Origin: Amphritea sp.
GTDB taxonomy: Bacteria > Pseudomonadota > Gammaproteobacteria > Pseudomonadales > Nitrincolaceae
Direction of reading: 5' to 3'
NCBI GenBank assembly: GCA_024679635.1
Contig: JAIBDA010000019.1
Coordinates: 1-17,154 of the forward strand
DNA length: 17,154 bases
Of the stretch, positions 14,633-17,154 are shown in pieces. Made by a program: the position numbers and the translations under genes. The notes under the pieces are model-generated. The model was given only the letters and a program-made list of their open reading frames with translations. It had not been told where the DNA came from and ran no database searches. How positions within the stretch are numbered: position 1 is the first letter of the stretch; each line of letters starts with the position of its first letter.

Positions 14633-15145
14633 TTATGAATGGTCTTTCAGAAATTCAGGGTCAAGCTGCAACTCGTTATTGCTGTTAATGCTGATGCCTC
14701 GCTCACGGATGTTTTTGGCGATCAGCTTAGCTTCCCCCAGTGAGTGCATGCTGTAGGTTCCGCACTGATATTCGTTCAGCTCAGGAATTTCGCTCTGTTT
14801 CTCAACCTGCTGAACATCATCCATCGCTGCCAGCCAGGCATTTGCGACTTGCTGCTCTGCTGGTGTACCAATCAGACTCATGTAAAAACCGGTACGGCAT
14901 CCCATTGGCGAGATGTCGATAATCTCAACACCATTGCCATTCAGATGATCGCGCATAAAGCCCGCGAAGAGGTGTTCAAGGGTATGGATGCCCTTTTCAG
15001 TCAAAATCTCTTCATTTGGCAGACAAAAACGCAGATCAAAGACGGTAATGGTATCGCCGCCAGGGGTTGTCATCGTCTTGGCAACACGCACTGCCGGGGC
15101 ATTCATACGGGTGTGATCAACAGTAAAACTATCTAGCAGAGGCAT
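14633..15145 (-). CDS. luxS: S-ribosylhomocysteine lyase LuxS (AI-2 synthesis)
   Basis: The 170-residue enzyme splits S-ribosylhomocysteine into homocysteine and DPD, the precursor of the AI-2 signal, and so serves both the activated methyl cycle and quorum signalling. The metal ligands are His54 and His58 in HTLEH and Cys128 in YQCGTY. Glu57 and Cys83 (MGCRTGFY) are the acid/base residues. All are present. Length and N-terminus ([17 protein letters not shown]) are typical. The upstream enzyme Pfs is not in the window. The ribosome site is weak (GAG). A TATACT -10 element lies 28 bases upstream and a strong terminator follows the gene, so it is probably monocistronic. Confidence 0.97.
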   Translation of the reverse strand: MPLLDSFTVDHTRMNAPAVRVAKTMTTPGGDTITVFDLRFCLPNEEILTEKGIHTLEHLFAGFMRDHLNGNGVEIIDISPMGCRTGFYMSLIGTPAEQQVANAWLAAMDDVQQVEKQSEIPELNEYQCGTYSMHSLGEAKLIAKNIRERGISINSNNELQLDPEFLKDHS

Positions 15146-15172
15146 GTCGGAATCTCATAGGGAATTACAAAT

Positions 15173-15178
15173 AGTATA
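15173..15178 (-). promoter_or_regulatory. Candidate -10 element of luxS
   Basis: TATACT on the minus strand would place the transcript start near 15166 and give a leader of about 20 nt. No good -35 is seen 16-18 bases upstream. Just upstream a TCCCAG/CTGGGA hairpin (around 15192-15210) could be an operator. Confidence 0.4.
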
Positions 15179-15240
15179 TAGGGCTGATTATCCCAGTATT
15201 ACGCTGGGAAATTAACCCTTAACAGATGATTTCTTTTCAG

Positions 15241-15252
15241 GCGGTTAACCGC
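15241..15252. other. Palindrome after the spermidine-synthase-like gene
   Basis: GCGGTTAACCGC is a perfect 12-bp palindrome touching the TAA stop codon of the gene at 15253-15999. No T-run follows. It may be a regulatory protein site upstream of luxS or a 3'-end structure. Confidence 0.3.
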
Positions 15253-15999
15253 TTATATTTCTTTGAGTTGGTTTAGCAATGCACGGGCAGGGAAGCCTAG
15301 TTTTTTTTCCAGTTTTTTTGCTCCGTTCAGCAGTGCTCTGGGGTTCGACTCAGGTTTACCACCTTTAAATGCAAAGGCGATCAAGTTACCACTATCCACG
15401 GTACAGCAGAGCCAGCTGTCTCCGAAGATCTGGGTAAGCTGTTGGTTGGCTAATGGGTGGAAACCGTTACCCTCATCCCAGAGATTTAATACCAGCACCC
15501 CCTGATCACTCAGCAGGTGGTAACAGTGATGCAGATATTCATCTTGCAGTTGCTGGTGCAGCATCCCTGTGTCGGTAAACAGGTCTGTGAAGATCATGTC
15601 CTGAGGTGTTGTTGCCTGTTGCAGGTACTCCAGAGCGTCACTAATCGTAATGCTAAGACGGTTGGAAACCGGAAGCTGAAAATGCTTAGCCGCGGTCGCC
15701 AATACCTGAGGGCGGAGTTCGGCAACGCTGATAGTCAGGCTATCAGAGTAGTTGAGTAATGCCTGAATCAGTGAGCCTCCACCCAGGCCAAGCATTAATA
15801 CCCGATGAGGGTTAGGTTGATAGAGTAGGCCTAGTAGCATCGCTTGTAGATATTGATATACAGGGTATTCCGGGCGGCTAAGTTCAATCCGGCTTTGTTC
15901 GCCGCCAGAACCAAAACTCATATAGCGGAATGGGCCATCATCATAAACATAGATTGGGCCGTACTCGTCAAAATAACAGGCTATCTCTGTTCCATGCAT
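15253..15999 (-). CDS. Spermidine-synthase-like protein
   Basis: The 248-residue protein has the class I methyltransferase fold of the spermidine synthase (SpeE) family. The nucleotide loop is VLMLGLGGGSL (67-77), followed by the acidic loop VAELRPQVL (92-100), DALEYL (121-126) and TDLFTDTGM (138-146). The canonical SpeE catalytic motif DSTDPxGP is replaced by DLFTDTG, so true aminopropyl transfer is doubtful. Many such proteins are annotated only as spermidine-synthase-like. An N-terminal segment (about 10-45) forms the expected beta hairpins. The frame is open to a TTG at 16101, but the ATG at 15999 is preferred because a TATACT -10 element lies inside the extension. The gene is upstream of luxS on the same strand. 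Both families handle decarboxylated or demethylated SAM products, but this closeness may be chance. Confidence 0.75.
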   Translation of the reverse strand: MHGTEIACYFDEYGPIYVYDDGPFRYMSFGSGGEQSRIELSRPEYPVYQYLQAMLLGLLYQPNPHRVLMLGLGGGSLIQALLNYSDSLTISVAELRPQVLATAAKHFQLPVSNRLSITISDALEYLQQATTPQDMIFTDLFTDTGMLHQQLQDEYLHHCYHLLSDQGVLVLNLWDEGNGFHPLANQQLTQIFGDSWLCCTVDSGNLIAFAFKGGKPESNPRALLNGAKKLEKKLGFPARALLNQLKEI

Positions 16000-16031
16000 G
16001 TTGCTCAAAAGGTGCTCCAAAATAAAGGCAG

Positions 16032-16037
16032 AGTATA
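16032..16037 (-). promoter_or_regulatory. Candidate -10 element of the spermidine-synthase-like gene
   Basis: TATACT on the minus strand, the same hexamer as at luxS, predicts a start near 16025 and a 26-nt leader to the ATG at 15999. No convincing -35 is seen. It supports the shorter protein start. Confidence 0.35.
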
Positions 16038-16230
16038 TTGCACTGCAAAATAAAGATTGATTCAAGTCAGTGTTTTTAGGTTCAAGATTAAACCTGCGCA
16101 ACTTTTCTCACGGTTAATGGTTATTTTTTCATCTAAATTAGCCACTTAGTTGAACAGCATGAGTAGCCGACTTCTCCTATCATTAATGAACTGCAGTAAA
16201 GATAAAAAAAATAAAAGGCGGGAGAGTCCT

Positions 16231-16440
16231 ATGAGGAAAAGTCAGTTGGCGACAGCCTATTGTATCGGCTGTGGCTGTAATGATCATCACAGTTGCGATA
16301 CTGATTATGGAAAATGTACCTGGATCATCGTTGACCGGGAGTTGAATGTGGGAGTATGCAGTGGTTGTGAAGAGGCATTAGCTGCCTGGCAACAGGGGGC
16401 GAGAACTGCTCCGATGCTGCAAGCTCAGGCCAACCTGTAA
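16231..16440 (+). CDS. Small seven-cysteine protein, probable metal binder
   Basis: The 69-residue product contains Cys11, 14, 16, 22, 29, 43 and 46, spaced as CxxCxC, C, C and CxxC, plus His19, His20 and Trp31. This resembles small zinc-ribbon-like segments of the form CxxCGC...C...C.W...C..C seen in phage and proteobacterial hypothetical proteins. It probably binds zinc or an Fe-S cluster. The C-terminus (52-69) is simple and unrecognised. The ATG is chosen because GGGAGAG (16220-16226) precedes it at good spacing. An upstream in-frame TTG extension has no ribosome site. It is divergent from the spermidine-synthase-like gene and is ended by a very strong terminator. Its role is unknown. Confidence 0.65.
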   Translation: MRKSQLATAYCIGCGCNDHHSCDTDYGKCTWIIVDRELNVGVCSGCEEALAAWQQGARTAPMLQAQANL

Positions 16441-16500
16441 TGTGACAGCGAAGAGGCTTGTTTTGGTTTCTTCAGCCTGACAACGTATCAGTAAAGTAAT

Positions 16501-16530
16501 AAAAAAGGAGCCGCGGGCTCCTTTTTTGTT
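16501..16530. terminator. Strong bidirectional intrinsic terminator
   Basis: AAAAAAGGAGCC (16501-16512) and GGCTCCTTTTTT (16516-16527) are perfectly complementary with a GCG loop. A-run and T-run flank the GC core on both strands, so it can end the cysteine-rich gene (+) and the DUF1329 gene (-) which converge here. Confidence 0.85.
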
Positions 16531-16569
16531 TTTGCCTAGTAATCATAGGCAGTAGTTTGAGACCTGGAT

Positions 16570-17154
16570 TTAACGTTTACCCATTCGGCGGATCGCCTGT
16601 GGAGTGAAATCACTGTGTTTAAAGCGAGCGTTGAAATCAAACCCATCCCCCTCTTCATTGGTCAGACTACCCACCAGATAACGGTTGGATTGCAGGTCAT
16701 ATAACGCCTCTGCTGTCAGCCAGGGTACCTGAGCATCCTGATACTGCATCTGGTGCGCTTCAGCGACGCGCCAGAGTTGATCACGGCCATCAAAGTGATC
16801 CACCACTGCTGCCTGCCAGGTATCTTCATCTATGTAGAATACGCGTTTAGCGTAAACGTGGCGGGCGCCTTCTTTGAGCGTGGCCTCCACTTTCCATACC
16901 CGGTGTAGCTCGTATCGGCTGTATTCAGGGTTGAGATGTCCCTTGGTCAGAATGTCCTTATATTTTAGGTTACGGTCAGCGAGTTTATAGCTGTTGTAAG
17001 GGATGTAGATCTCCTCTTTACCAACTAAATTCCAGTTATAACGATCCGGTGCTCCATTAAACATATCCAGATTATCGGAAGTACGCTGCCCGTCAGATGC
17101 CGTTCCTGGGGCGTCATAAGCGATCTGTGGTGCACGACGTACACGACGTTGGCC
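16570..17154 (-). CDS. DUF1329 family protein, 3' part (cut by window edge)
   Basis: The frame runs off the right edge and encodes the last 194 or so residues of a protein usually about 450 long. DUF1329 landmarks include the start of the visible part GQRRVRRAPQIAYDAPGTAS, then MFNGAPDRYNW, GKEEIYIPYNSYKL, YELHRVWKVEATLKEGARHV, YAKRVFYIDEDTW and a C-terminal HSDFTPQAIRRMGKR. Family members are exported, are related to outer-membrane lipoprotein-carrier folds, and are often encoded near RND-type exporters and DUF1302 proteins. Those neighbours would be outside this window. The internal ATG at 17064 is not the start, because the upstream residues clearly match the family. Confidence 0.85.
   Translation of the reverse strand, partial: GQRRVRRAPQIAYDAPGTASDGQRTSDNLDMFNGAPDRYNWNLVGKEEIYIPYNSYKLADRNLKYKDILTKGHLNPEYSRYELHRVWKVEATLKEGARHVYAKRVFYIDEDTWQAAVVDHFDGRDQLWRVAEAHQMQYQDAQVPWLTAEALYDLQSNRYLVGSLTNEEGDGFDFNARFKHSDFTPQAIRRMGKR

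Noticed and set aside
16000..16101. TTG-initiated 34-residue extension of the spermidine-synthase-like protein
   Set aside because: It contains a TATACT -10 element and has no family similarity. The ATG at 15999 fits the family start.

Overview
The window looks like chromosomal DNA of a marine gammaproteobacterium, probably of the Oceanospirillales type. This is inferred from the gene set: a FadA-type thiolase, AcpH, a selenophosphate synthetase fused to an NADH-dehydrogenase-like domain, LuxS, a CvfB-like S1 protein and a DUF1329 protein. No marker gene is present to fix the genus. No tRNA, rRNA, CRISPR array or insertion sequence was found.

Layout. 1-5711: fadA (+, presumably the end of a fadBA operon), acpH (+, TTG start just after a hairpin and T-run), a GIY-YIG-like protein with a charged lysine-rich tail (-), a small secreted protein (-), an exported MsrA-MsrB fusion (-), and a PilZ protein (+). 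5713-7944: the SelD fusion (-), one base from the PilZ stop codon. 7945-8506: a 560-bp non-coding region with a perfect 7-1-7 Fur box, promoter-like elements on both strands, a structured segment of about 260 nt read leftward, and a strong leftward intrinsic terminator 58 bp before selD. This is either a small RNA or an attenuated selD leader. 8507-11085: a coupled gene pair, a GCS2-type carboxylate-amine ligase and an AspA/AstE-type zinc amidohydrolase, flanked on both sides by clusters of DnaA-box-like 9-mers.

11281-14558: an ancestral leftward cvfB-thiolase unit appears to have been split. A stretch covering the thiolase 5' end, the spacer and the cvfB 3' end occurs twice as diverged direct repeats (11996-12570 and 13487-13853). 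Between them lies a roughly 900-bp island of gene debris: a hydantoinase/oxoprolinase N-terminus with an in-frame stop, an MttB-type methyltransferase N-terminal fragment, and one open PqqD-like reading frame. Each repeat carries broken copies of the flanking genes. This matches old integration by single crossover, or a tandem duplication, followed by decay.

14633-17154: luxS (-), a spermidine-synthase-like methyltransferase-fold gene (-), a divergent seven-cysteine small protein (+), a strong bidirectional terminator, and the 3' part of a DUF1329 gene (-) cut by the window edge.

The best candidates for something undescribed are the Fur-box non-coding region upstream of selD, the repeat-flanked remnant island with its orphan PqqD-like gene, and the GIY-YIG-like protein with a repeated lysine-rich tail.
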